Below are positions 36,401 through 42,795 of a DNA stretch of 64,000 nucleotides, in pieces. The notes under the pieces are model-generated. The model was not told the DNA's origin and made no database searches. It saw nothing but the letters and a program-made list of their open reading frames with translations. The stretch's first letter is position 1, and every line of letters begins with the position of its first letter. This DNA is from JACQCF01 sp043742785 (GTDB lineage: Bacteria; Omnitrophota; Gorgyraeia; Zapsychrales; Fredricksoniimonadaceae). The position numbers and the translations under genes are program-made. The DNA lies in NCBI GenBank assembly GCA_043742785.1, contig JAYTXU010000063.1:1-64000 (forward strand). The letters are read 5' to 3'.

Positions 36401-39398
36401 AGGAATTTATTATCCATTAAGTTATTTATTAGACCGCAAGGTTAATGTTAAAAGTTTTGGAAAGCCAACTGATTTCGGGGCTGGTTATAAGAAAGAAAAA
36501 TTAACGAGTGCTCAGAAATGGTATCGAACAGGTTTTTGGGCATCCGTGATATCGGCTAAGGTAGCCTGGGATATTTTCCTTATTCATCATTTTCTTATTC
36601 CTCATCAGGAAACAATCGGCGCAAGTTATTATCCGGTCATTTTTGGTCATGAAATCCCCGTTAATATGAATTTATTATTGATGGGAATGCAGTGGTCAAC
36701 GAGCGCTCTATTTCTTTATGTCAGTAATTTTGCGGCTAATTATTTGGTTAAACCATTTTTTACTTATATTCATGGTTCCTTAAGAGGATTAGGAACAATT
36801 AAAGAATCTAAGCAAATTCTCGCCCTTCAAAAAGAAGGTATTTTGGATCGTTTGATTGAACAGAAGCTTCTTGTCAAAGGAGGAGCTGGATTAACGGATG
36901 AACAGCGCCTTGCTGCCAGAAGAGCTATTATCAAGTTAGCCTTTGATCAGCATCGTTATGTCAGAGACGAAGTCAGCGATGAGGAATACAAAATAGCGAT
37001 TGAGGAAGGACGATTAGACCATATTAAGATTGAAGATGTTCAAAAAAGTGTCACTCAATCGGTGAATGCCTTACTGATGGAAATGCCGCGTATGCCTCAT
37101 CCGGAAGACAATACACCAATCACAGTCTTGAGCCCTGTGTTTGGGGAAGATATTATTTATGCCTATAACAACAGTGTTCTTCCAACAACCTTGGATATGA
37201 TGCTTAACACCGGCTATACAAATCTTAATTTTATTATTTCAAAAGCCCCGCAGCGTTGGAAGAATCTTATTGAACGTGTCAGAAGAGATAAGATAGGGAC
37301 AGAAGAAGAATGGCTACGCATGGAAGCTTTATTGGATCAAAATGGATTGCTGGGAGAAATCAGTGAAGATTTAAAAATGCAGATTCGTCTTTGGGCTTCC
37401 TATGAAGGGCAGCCCTTTGCACGCACATTAGATGGACTTATGAATATTGTCAGATGGCATAAGCTTTATTTAAAGCTTTCTTTTCCAACCTGGAGTGAAG
37501 AACAGATTCGAGAGAGGACCAATTATGATGTCCAAATCCTTTGGGCTTATCAGATTTGGGGAGATGTTTTAAATGCAACTGATGCAAAACCAGAGCTGCA
37601 GTTAAAGAAAAAAGACACCCTTTATTTATTAAAGAAATACTACGATGAATTAGGGTATTTAGTTGAGATTGCCTCTTTACAGATTAGAAACGGAGTCAGT
37701 GTCAAGGTCTTGTCTCGATATAATCCAACAACAGAGCAAATTGAGGATATTGCAGATATTCCCAACACTGAGAATAAAGCTATCACACTTGAAGGAAAAC
37801 CATCCAATCAAATGCACGCCCAAACCTTTGCTAGAAACAAGTTTCGATTTACTATTGATATGAATCAGGATTTAGACCCGCTTGAAGCGATGAAAATTCC
37901 TATTATCATTCAAGAGTTTAAAAATAAGAATGTGGCTCTTGTGAATACTCCAGAAATGATTTTTACAGGCAGTTTTACGAAGACCGGTATGTTCCATGCA
38001 ATTTCTGATCGTACCTTTGTTACTTCTGATAAAAGACATATGGGGATTAACACTTCAGCTTCTCATCATGGCCATCCAGATGTGGGGACAGATGTCTATG
38101 ATATGGAAGATGGCGGTCTTTCCTCGACTGTTGCTGTTTCTGAGGATTACAAGCGCGGTATTCGATATATGTTAAGAGGAAGAACTATTTTAAACAGAGA
38201 ATATATGCAGTGGAAAAAAGCAAGAGAGCTTTCCTGGACAGGAACAGATGGTATTTGGCGCAAATTTTCTATGGGGGCAGCCCAGCTTCTGCTTGGTCGT
38301 TATGCCCACTGGATGAATAAATCCTTTGGACCGGTGGCTGGAGCTGGAGAATTTTATTCGGGGCCTCATTTTTATACTTTAAATACGATTGCAGCTCTTG
38401 GATTTTTTGTGTATACCCTTAATGTCATGATTGGAGGAATTAGTCCATTTACAGCATTTCCAGCGCCCGCTGTAACGACAATTACGAGTGTTTTTTGGAT
38501 AGGGCAGGCGCTTACGGTTATTGGATTCACGCAGATGGCCTTGGAATCTGGATTTAAGAAAGCTTTTACTACATTTGCTAAAATAATGCCTTTTATGGCG
38601 CCTTTTTATATTGCTCATATTTTCACCTATCAGGCAGGGCTTCTCTCTGGGCTGGCTGGTCTGGCTGCTTATGTTGTAACCGGACGCGGATTTAATAGAG
38701 AGAATTTTGAAGTGGATAAATTATTAAAAGTATATTCTAAATCTCACGTTGCTATTGGGGTGATTGGTCTTACTCTTTCAGGCCTTGCTTATTCTATATG
38801 GAGAAATGAAACATTTTTATTATCTTCGGTGACTGTGCTTTCCTTTCTTTTTCCTGCGGTGATACCTTTTATTATGAATCCAGGAAATTATCCCATTTAT
38901 GGGGTCACGGTTAGAAGATCCGCAGAACTCTTTAAAAAGAATTCCAGCAGCAGTGTAAAATCTTTAAAGAAAACTATTTGGGATGAAGGATTGGCTCAAG
39001 GAAATATTCGAAAGGCTTTAGTAGATGGTATTCCGGAAGCTGTTTCATTTGGAGTTTGGTTTGGTATCACAGCTCCTGTGGCTCTTCCTGGCTTAGTAAT
39101 CAATAAGATTAAAGGTGCGCCAGAATATCCTGGACAAGTTCAAGCAGTTGTTGAAACAAAAGAGGAAGATAAAGCCATGCTGACAGCGCAGCCTAAAGAA
39201 GAGGCTACTTCTGGTGGTATTGATCTTTCTAAGACAACTGTCAATGTTGTTTCTCTCAGAGGGTCTATTCAAATAGCCTTTGATGATTCCGATATGTTGC
39301 ATTTGTTGTTGAACGCGGATGGTCTTGCCCCTATAATTTATGATATTAAAATGATGACACCAGCCATGGCTGATCATTTCGTAGGTCTGGATTATTGA
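27435..39398 (+). CDS. Giant envelope protein: GH17/GH72-like glycosidase fused to a GT48-like beta-1,3-glucan synthase
   Basis: 3,987 residues. 1-32: signal peptide ending VQA. About 33-345: block I associate with Omnitrophota. 458-482: second hydrophobic segment ending in an AxA-like site. About 495-720: coiled coil, then Pro/Thr-rich linker. About 1470-1770: TIM-barrel glycosidase of clan GH-A, with 'ATAVRTYYP', probable acid/base E1596 (GNELN) and nucleophile E1693 (YVAETG). About 1770-2590: beta-rich. Five membrane helices (about 2597-2615 and 2950-3108) place the next part in the cytosol. 3215-3640: GT48-like core, with 'ITVLSPVFGEDI', 'RLWASYEGQPFARTLDGLMN' (3318), 'SNQMHAQTF...IDMNQD' (3454) and 'GHPDVGTD' (3545). 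3650-3885: membrane helices with 'TGRGF' (3748) and 'PFIMNPGNY' (3815), both as in yeast FKS. C-terminal GGID tail. Family assignment is by eye. Likely exports and trims a beta-glucan. Confidence 0.82.
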   Translation: MTRGKIYKKSIVWLVLVAFLLNTLIGAQPVQADVPFLPAPGQLVPLTASFSSPMICGLKFFKDNPFKFNFVMTQGDQASGENSFNRKVFLKEEASRLVKYFLASLAIPEKDMWVNLSPYDSNRIIPQEFGITEMGKDMLAQDYLLKQVASSVMYPEGSVGKEFWSKIYREAYKRFGTTNIPVAAFNKVWIIPGQATVYEDAIDNTAVITESKLKVMLEEDYLALSKSTIKDHIEKSSDANRQLSNELIREIILPLIEKEVNEGKNFATLRQVYNSLILAFWFKNKLKEGLLAKGYFGQKKVNGVDVNDKNIDQEIYKQYLKSYKKGVYNYIKEELTPTNEVVPRKYFSGGVIFGDYIEKSFAMISGKEAAKAASAVLQNGVVTFEAGVEAIVGDKTRLESSTIGGLRESGLVQDGDTVIRIKLNGVQKYNEKVRKSLIERIIVLKKVFGLYVRPFKRILPAITVGVFLLAAANSASAKGSEDLMQHGSKKAEIKQVVASSIDIQIQKLSEKIGADQNAVDNMSAKGGTLMMNFDKVQKLKAQIKIEKEQLKEIQGAKPKGSVAPQEILPVKNVQPVSVDTHMGSVSIATPSSVDVPGSVVPTVVVPVDHDSNLNVQPQRTAPTTTVATITPTSTGDTPGLIKAPGNQIQPKVLSGDALDHNNLLPDQGAAPTIDTQHGAAAGPGAPPPDQLDQGLNLNTQVSGAPPAAVQVATVTSGISTGSTNMYSSQLDEEAAVKQANLLEEQVLLSQLQKSSADQDALKLKIAEDMQLIQNYHLALPNYKPVPLPYQKAGMTPPIASFTPDNVSIALLDYKINQTLRTIKKPIKNNPFAHGALSMNNNAPFASVPVVSVGVGTSFSIVPDVPFAGLINLTQIVGGLPQLGQQGVMSQVLGPAVAVDILANLRNYVVMHPTKGQDVRYDARMTPFKGVVESLTVHVTPAVSFDQEGHRVEKNLYRVGIVKTLGAVAGKVDSLLGDKGLFGHSSDHFIFQNLGYQIKVDDYHQAFTYQAAVNQDTNTSYINAYNIEDSTTRYRENTHHGWDLVDSSTPLDSHLDYYSATVHGFILHADSTTGTMTGQGDVFTSSTFITDAFAKQIAQQDGQTIVGRSYLSTNSVLVEPISSLKDLNLEKQLSKGVDKNGHLIWGVLRNHLGHIVKLIIDPRELNDTSSLTDDSGNSVRFIPGKAYKASSTTGEIGSTIRDYTIDEFRIVGEVKGMFKKNTVADKYGHYDLSERPQLPELPSELKSLVSGNGLILESSVSLKAIYQTARNYYGVVYFADGRVPAVLTGLKNVKTIGSLDEKNGVTRLPNGLYTLSRFKKNLDGNALVLLDGKKQVIAVVDASDKLKQERIKNLHGENKRIDDHKVTLTTLKDGGIEAEDHRVLDPESGKPQFTIFTKGNTFTPEQTAFNAANPQQIHLERELADLAIKGQAITIPVEGSNRQRWIILEKAPTSQLKRLEQSSQQVAPVRNIKVETLTGPDGKVFHGVTIDTEMFGADDIQKLNSLGATAVRTYYPISKKLAVLLATQTQVKTIIVGIPLNSKAYNPENLSNFWGDTVGDPDERVSLENSSKYISYLKQLAATLDGNAKIVVDLGNELNLHPDWIGVTNNGSDLGRFFRKVDKHATDIKAVLGDSVTTSFTLGDNPIDFVTALTNAPNVQYWGVNSYRGIDGLENDWMKATKEAGVFRPFYVAETGNNSNAGEAVQAEADVHAWKTAEGKMGVSVLLMTLQDNPKKMANNKQENFGLYDQYGKPKAGVRKITEAWGEAATSTTAPILFDDTLTGVNEHYALVRLRSNHPAGTTAEEVVKQLKTERVRVSDLDRLAPALGKLGVEILKIDSQGNTVGRYVKMFGDGYQLWENVSIEANMNKYFQINRNDGKGSEYVSLDDLKSPSTQEAIRQVADEVTMMDMNQHVMARVFLNKNFNGSRIEVLQDNHTSSIFELASFSPTDLSGPVAKTVSINPKDSKDGFLHVITTDLRQVNQGVQVEDVYKPVTGGKPVLLYSDRFLQNNRIYFKDGHEYYSVLIDASHKDGQTVTIDGQTTENVTGIFDFNKDSNSGYHVNLRNLDKNGGFAPIRFTKFKDGQINVDQTGFVKIRQGMDRKAILDNVVRSSVLNMTDVYRYRPDGQIDTREVSFLNNGQWQLNWTLKGADIAVQPVLVSQLSSNQVIAEAFAKYKIDKDTILIETIKTDTDGVVSKDYRILGDILEKKIISVIEQGGGVIKTIVGLNFDNTTGEQILSYTLSSDGQVQSLSRTVPNELSYQQLLPQGVETTYAQFMEKHLNVQGANYWNELEQRGVSRSFVPVVVEEIPFLVQTDKPGANSFKSIEPKIRPLVEAYTKASAQDRPALLKQISDTVRQYHQESNTAHYTQEQGQPTYHYLSPPNDSRGRDYITKTSDGDISLNIWPLEGKGNFPANILPASIVVNQSTGELQRTMVFDHHEKLQFQNFQNEPYELGVNVYKVSDDLSLKEATFTSLGDPISKTTLYQRNRVANGIFGVQTRGEETIAFDPLFPYSLPLAGTLDEDGRLTKATLHLEFSVENGHQKIVETSLVNEPTAPGDFRVKTQTIVDGKPISGTLHEEGTLLGYRKSMEANWKVFAVYPALILGLIISGDLLKKIRFNRIKKALAEEATNAALEETSEPPKEREIVYPSWQEYGFSKGALAVAARRYEGTIVPMLKKESIEDVLKEYFRGYQIWRKQVMGIEEPFIPTIEDLWVMFLRDADNDILNADVPDGLNYLMHKAVEARKINPVAADIGGFIRKEYTRWHNIIEIQQTTFQGLSGGKMKNVVPYDYYFTVEDLNEMFRTRKNVEWYDDLGYSLDRKADRRSSIYNDFIASLREKVKAAKAGIEAMADSVGGNVFRMKRKVADVAEYQEYVQFFTRVQKGEYTVSDNFTSTEISAEQANLLINNKPFIRKTFAESGSWVGKMPLPLRMIKPLAQFIRNSYNQLTYPIILTSTVGAYVAAYDGIIGWGTATLAAAISLVVIKGIYYPLSYLLDRKVNVKSFGKPTDFGAGYKKEKLTSAQKWYRTGFWASVISAKVAWDIFLIHHFLIPHQETIGASYYPVIFGHEIPVNMNLLLMGMQWSTSALFLYVSNFAANYLVKPFFTYIHGSLRGLGTIKESKQILALQKEGILDRLIEQKLLVKGGAGLTDEQRLAARRAIIKLAFDQHRYVRDEVSDEEYKIAIEEGRLDHIKIEDVQKSVTQSVNALLMEMPRMPHPEDNTPITVLSPVFGEDIIYAYNNSVLPTTLDMMLNTGYTNLNFIISKAPQRWKNLIERVRRDKIGTEEEWLRMEALLDQNGLLGEISEDLKMQIRLWASYEGQPFARTLDGLMNIVRWHKLYLKLSFPTWSEEQIRERTNYDVQILWAYQIWGDVLNATDAKPELQLKKKDTLYLLKKYYDELGYLVEIASLQIRNGVSVKVLSRYNPTTEQIEDIADIPNTENKAITLEGKPSNQMHAQTFARNKFRFTIDMNQDLDPLEAMKIPIIIQEFKNKNVALVNTPEMIFTGSFTKTGMFHAISDRTFVTSDKRHMGINTSASHHGHPDVGTDVYDMEDGGLSSTVAVSEDYKRGIRYMLRGRTILNREYMQWKKARELSWTGTDGIWRKFSMGAAQLLLGRYAHWMNKSFGPVAGAGEFYSGPHFYTLNTIAALGFFVYTLNVMIGGISPFTAFPAPAVTTITSVFWIGQALTVIGFTQMALESGFKKAFTTFAKIMPFMAPFYIAHIFTYQAGLLSGLAGLAAYVVTGRGFNRENFEVDKLLKVYSKSHVAIGVIGLTLSGLAYSIWRNETFLLSSVTVLSFLFPAVIPFIMNPGNYPIYGVTVRRSAELFKKNSSSSVKSLKKTIWDEGLAQGNIRKALVDGIPEAVSFGVWFGITAPVALPGLVINKIKGAPEYPGQVQAVVETKEEDKAMLTAQPKEEATSGGIDLSKTTVNVVSLRGSIQIAFDDSDMLHLLLNADGLAPIIYDIKMMTPAMADHFVGLDY

Positions 39399-39419
39399 TT
39401 TTAAACGACGGAGGATTAC

Positions 39420-39701
39420 ATGAAAATAAAATTAAGAAAAATATCTACAAAATCGTTTATTCTAATTTTTTCCAGCATAAATGTCATTGCTGGTTTTATT
39501 TTAGGTGCTGTCGTAACGATAGGTTCATTAATCGTTCCTTCTGAACCAGGTTCTGGGCCTGGAGCATGGTCTATTTTAGTTTTTCCTATTCTCAATGGTA
39601 TTTTAGGCTTAGCAGGGGCTTTATTTCTTTCTGGAATGTATAATGTACTTGCTAAATATTTAGGTGGGATTGAATTAGAGTTTGAGACTTTAGAAGGTTA
39701 G
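39420..39701 (+). CDS. Small two-helix membrane protein (93 aa)
   Basis: The 93-residue protein has a basic N-terminus (KIKLRKISTKS) and two long hydrophobic helices (about 13-38 and 50-78) separated by 'PSEPGSGPGAW'. The C-terminal 'LAKYLGGIELEFETLEG' is acidic. This resembles small DUF3566-like membrane proteins, but I cannot name the family. GGAGG lies 6-7 bases before the ATG. It follows the giant gene by 21 bases and ends at a terminator, so it may be co-transcribed. Confidence 0.75.
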   Translation: MKIKLRKISTKSFILIFSSINVIAGFILGAVVTIGSLIVPSEPGSGPGAWSILVFPILNGILGLAGALFLSGMYNVLAKYLGGIELEFETLEG

Positions 39702-39730
39702 AATATTCATATCTAGATATTGAGTTTATA

Positions 39731-39766
39731 AATAGCCGCATAAGGGATAAGCGGCTATTTTATTTA
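39731..39766 (+). terminator. Rho-independent terminator
   Basis: AATAGCCGC (39731-39739) pairs perfectly with GCGGCTATT (39751-39759), followed by TTATTT. It closes the giant-gene/93-aa unit. Confidence 0.88.
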
Positions 39767-39831
39767 GTGGATCTTTTAGGGACTCATTGACGGATATTAG
39801 GGCTGATGTTAGAATACGCGATTCAATTGAC

Positions 39832-39858
39832 ACAATTTGGACACACAGCACAAATTGT
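39832..39858. repeat. Inverted repeat upstream of the tRNA gene
   Basis: ACAATTTG (39832-39839) and CAAATTGT (39851-39858) are perfect 8-bp arms 11 bases apart, immediately after a TTGACA at 39827-39832. It could be an operator or a small hairpin. No matching -10 follows, so a promoter cannot be claimed. Confidence 0.4.
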
Positions 39859-39918
39859 AGAGTTATAAGAAGATTAAAAATGTTGGAAGTTGTTTTAAAT
39901 GTATTATTTATTAATTTA

Positions 39919-39992
39919 CGGGGCGTAGCGCAGTTGGCTAGCGCGCAACGTTCGGGACGTTGAGGTCGACGGTTCAAGCCCGTCCGCCCCGA
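39919..39992 (+). tRNA. tRNA-Pro (anticodon CGG)
   Basis: A full cloverleaf folds by eye. Acceptor CGGGGCG/CGCCCCG (39919-39925 and 39985-39991), D stem GCGC/GCGC, anticodon stem CAACG/CGTTG with loop TTCGGGA (anticodon CGG at 39953-39955), and T stem GACGG/CCGTC with loop TTCAAGC. Discriminator A at 39992. CCA is not encoded, so 3' maturation depends on a nucleotidyltransferase, one candidate for which is at 43695. Confidence 0.96.
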
Positions 39993-40010
39993 TTTTATTT
40001 CTACAAACTT

Positions 40011-40280
40011 ATGGTTCGAATCCATGTCATATTTTCCGGCACCGTGCAAGGTGTCGGTTTTCGTTACACCGCCCAACGCTTTGCTGAGGGATTAAAAATC
40101 ACAGGATGGGTTAAGAATTTGTCAGATGGCTCTGTCGAGCTTGTCGCTGAAGCTTCACGCGAGCAGCTGGAGAATTTGCTTTATAAACTAGATAAGCAAT
40201 TTGAGGCAAGGATTGGCCATAAGGATATTGACTGGCTGGAAGCTAGAAAAACATTTTCAGGGTTTGATATTGCTTATTGA
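40011..40280 (+). CDS. acyP: Acylphosphatase
   Basis: The 89-residue protein has 'IFSGTVQGVGFRYTAQRFA', the phosphate loop with the catalytic Arg, and 'GWVKNLSDGSVELVAE' with the catalytic Asn. It hydrolyses acyl phosphates. The ATG at 40011 gives the usual length and lies 18 bases after the tRNA-Pro gene. No ribosome-binding sequence is visible, and the transcript is likely shared with the tRNA. It precedes ligA by three bases. Confidence 0.95.
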   Translation: MVRIHVIFSGTVQGVGFRYTAQRFAEGLKITGWVKNLSDGSVELVAEASREQLENLLYKLDKQFEARIGHKDIDWLEARKTFSGFDIAY

Positions 40281-40283
40281 TCT

Positions 40284-42278
40284 ATGATACTCGCTCAAGC
40301 TAAAAAAGAAATTCAAGATCTTTGCTTCAAGATAGAAGGGCATAATCATCGCTATTATGTGATTAATCAGCCATCTATTTCAGATGCGGAATATGATAGT
40401 CTTTTAAAGAGGCTGATTGATTTAGAGGAGAAATATCCTCAGTACAAATCTTCAGTTTCTCCTAGTCAAAGGGTAGGAGCTAAGGTGGAAGGTAATTTGC
40501 CTACAGTTACACATCCTCTTAAAATGCTTTCTTTGGATAACACCTATTCTGTTGAGGAAATTAAATCATGGTATGAACGGGTGATCAAAGGATTGGCAGG
40601 AGTTAAACCGGCGTTGAGTTTAGAACCAAAAATTGATGGTGTCAGTCTTGCTTTGACCTACCGAGATGGGGATTTAGTTTTAGGAGCAACCCGGGGGGAT
40701 GGAAGTGTGGGGGAAAATGTTACACATAATGTAAGAACGATTCGATCGATTCCTTTAAAACTTAAAGGTAAGGTTCCCTCTCTCTTGGAAGTAAGAGGCG
40801 AGGTGTATATGGACAAGGAAGATTTTACCAAGCTTAATTATCAGCGTAAGGAAAATGAAGAAGAACTTTTTGTTAATCCCCGCAATGCAGCCAGCGGTGC
40901 GTTAAAGCTTCTGGATGCAAGGTTAACCAAGGAACGTCATTTAAAGTTTTTTGTTCATTCATTTGGGGTTTTAGAAGGCTCTAAACAGCTTAAAACTCAG
41001 GTGGAGTTTTTAAAAGAATGTAAGGATTATGGATTTGTTGTTAATTCTCACAGTAAGATCTGCAATTCTTTAGAGGAAATAATTGAATTTTGTCGCCAGA
41101 TGCAGAATAAAAGACAGGAGCTCGCCTACGACGTGGATGGTATTGTCATTAAGGTAGATGATTTAAAGAATCAAGCTAAGCTTGGCAGTACGAATAAGAG
41201 TCCAAGATGGGCGGTGGCTTTTAAGTTTCCTGCGTATCAAGCTAGTACGGTTGTTCGTGAAATTTCAGTCCAGGTTGGTCGCTCCGGTGTGATTACACCA
41301 GTCGCAGAGCTTGATCCTGTTTTTTGCGGCGGGGTAACTATTTCTAGAGCTACTTTACATAATTTTGATGAAGTTGGTCGCTTAGGGGTTAATGTTGGGG
41401 ATAAGGTTTTAATTGAGCGGGCTGGAGATGTTATTCCAAAAATTGTTAAAGTTACTGAGAAACATTCTAAAGGAATATTTTCTACTCCTAAGAAATGTCC
41501 ATCTTGTGGATCAAATATTATTAAGGAAGATTTAAAACAGGTTGATTATCGTTGTGCGAATCTTTCCTGTCCTAAACAATTAGAGATGGGGCTCTTGCAT
41601 TTTGCATCCCGTGGAGCGATGGATATTGAAGGTTTAGGTGAGGCAGTGGTGGGGCAGGTTTTAAATCAGGGATTAGTGAAGAAATTCTCTGATGTTTATC
41701 GTCTTCAAAGAGAAGATTTGCTTAAGTTAGATTTGGTTGCTGAGAAAAAGGCAGAAAATCTTTTAAAAGCGATTGAAGGAAGTAAAAAACAATCTTTATC
41801 GCGATTGATTTATGGGTTGGGTATTGCTAATATCGGAGAGAAGACTGCTTCTGTTTTGGCTGAATCCTTTGGTTCTATCGATTCTTTGCGAAAGGCTACG
41901 GAGGAGCAATTAACAGCTATTCGTGAAGTGGGTCCAGTCACAGCAGTTTCTATTGTTAATTATTTTGTTCAGCCTCAGGTACGTGTTTTAATTGATGATT
42001 TTCAAAGTCTGGGATTAAACATGACAGAGGCAAAGAGACAGAAATCCAATAAGTTTTTGGGTAAGAAATTTGTCTTTACTGGCGAATTAAAAGGTTTAAG
42101 CCGTGATGAGGCAGGAGAAATGGCTAAAAAAGAAGGAGCGGAAGTCGTTTCTTCAGTCAGTTCTGCAACTGATTATGTTGTGGTGGGTGAAAAGCCGGGT
42201 TCTAAACATACAAAGGCGTTACAATTGGGTGTTACAATATTAAATCAAAAACAATTTGAGGAGTTAATCCATGGTTAA
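40284..42278 (+). CDS. ligA: NAD+-dependent DNA ligase
   Basis: The 664-residue protein has the full LigA layout: Ia domain 'NHRYYVINQPSISDAEYDSLL', adenylation domain with catalytic K116 in 'EPKIDGVSLAL', OB fold ('GRSGVITPVAELDPV'), zinc finger 'CPSCG...CANLSCPKQ', helix-hairpin-helix repeats and a C-terminal BRCT domain (about 590-664). It seals nicks in replication and repair. It overlaps the following lipoprotein gene by 8 bases. Confidence 0.98.
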   Translation: MILAQAKKEIQDLCFKIEGHNHRYYVINQPSISDAEYDSLLKRLIDLEEKYPQYKSSVSPSQRVGAKVEGNLPTVTHPLKMLSLDNTYSVEEIKSWYERVIKGLAGVKPALSLEPKIDGVSLALTYRDGDLVLGATRGDGSVGENVTHNVRTIRSIPLKLKGKVPSLLEVRGEVYMDKEDFTKLNYQRKENEEELFVNPRNAASGALKLLDARLTKERHLKFFVHSFGVLEGSKQLKTQVEFLKECKDYGFVVNSHSKICNSLEEIIEFCRQMQNKRQELAYDVDGIVIKVDDLKNQAKLGSTNKSPRWAVAFKFPAYQASTVVREISVQVGRSGVITPVAELDPVFCGGVTISRATLHNFDEVGRLGVNVGDKVLIERAGDVIPKIVKVTEKHSKGIFSTPKKCPSCGSNIIKEDLKQVDYRCANLSCPKQLEMGLLHFASRGAMDIEGLGEAVVGQVLNQGLVKKFSDVYRLQREDLLKLDLVAEKKAENLLKAIEGSKKQSLSRLIYGLGIANIGEKTASVLAESFGSIDSLRKATEEQLTAIREVGPVTAVSIVNYFVQPQVRVLIDDFQSLGLNMTEAKRQKSNKFLGKKFVFTGELKGLSRDEAGEMAKKEGAEVVSSVSSATDYVVVGEKPGSKHTKALQLGVTILNQKQFEELIHG

Positions 42279-42795
42279 ATGCTTTTTAAATCGAAGAATG
42301 TTAATAACTGTTGCAACCATGCTTATTTTTACAATAAGTTTGTCCTCCTGCGAACCTTTACGTAAGAAATTTACACGTAAGAAGAAGCAAGATCAAAATC
42401 AAAGCATTGATTTTCAACCTGTACTTGAACCTCAAGATTATCCAGCACCAGATAAGGATCCTAAACAGATTTATATGCAGCATTACGCGCTTATTAAAGT
42501 TTGGTATAAGGATCTGTGGTCTGGAATTAGCGAGCGTAGTTCCGATGGTGCGGTTAATTACAGTTTAAAGCAGATTTTTGGTCATATTGATCAAGTAAAG
42601 CTTCTTTTGAAAGCAGATAAGGCTCAAGAACTCAATCAATTAGTGGAGTTATTGAAGTTTTATAGAGATTCTTTGGATCAGCCTCGACCTGTGCGTAATT
42701 ATTCGCGCATTCAAAGCGATTTACGCGCTTTTGACCGCATGTTGAGGGGGAAATTTCGATATGATGTGATTAAGGATAATTTAATTACTCAATGA
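42271..42795 (+). CDS. Hypothetical lipoprotein (174 aa)
   Basis: The N-terminus has a basic start, a hydrophobic stretch and lipobox 'LSSC' (Cys about residue 27). The mature part is basic and Gln-rich at first ('KKFTRKKKQDQNQS'), then helical ('YMQHYALIKVWYKDLWSGI', 'QVKLLLKADKAQELNQLVELLKFY'). No known family. It is translationally coupled on both sides: 8 bases of overlap with ligA and an ATGA overlap with the recombinase gene. Confidence 0.78.
   Translation: MVKCFLNRRMLITVATMLIFTISLSSCEPLRKKFTRKKKQDQNQSIDFQPVLEPQDYPAPDKDPKQIYMQHYALIKVWYKDLWSGISERSSDGAVNYSLKQIFGHIDQVKLLLKADKAQELNQLVELLKFYRDSLDQPRPVRNYSRIQSDLRAFDRMLRGKFRYDVIKDNLITQ

Noticed and set aside
28670..39377. Numerous short reverse-strand and off-frame open frames within the giant gene
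   Set aside because: They are shadows of one long coding frame, lacking ribosome sites and recognisable protein features.
27435..39398. Giant gene as an adhesin or non-ribosomal peptide/polyketide synthase
   Set aside because: No adhesin repeats, condensation, adenylation, ketosynthase or carrier motifs; the C-terminal third instead follows glucan synthase motifs.
39827..39869. Promoter for tRNA-Pro from TTGACA at 39827
   Set aside because: The only TATAA-like sequence (39864) is about 31 bases away, too far for a sigma70 spacer.
39726..40076. 116-codon reverse-strand open frame over the tRNA
   Set aside because: It runs through the tRNA gene and terminator antisense and has no coding character.
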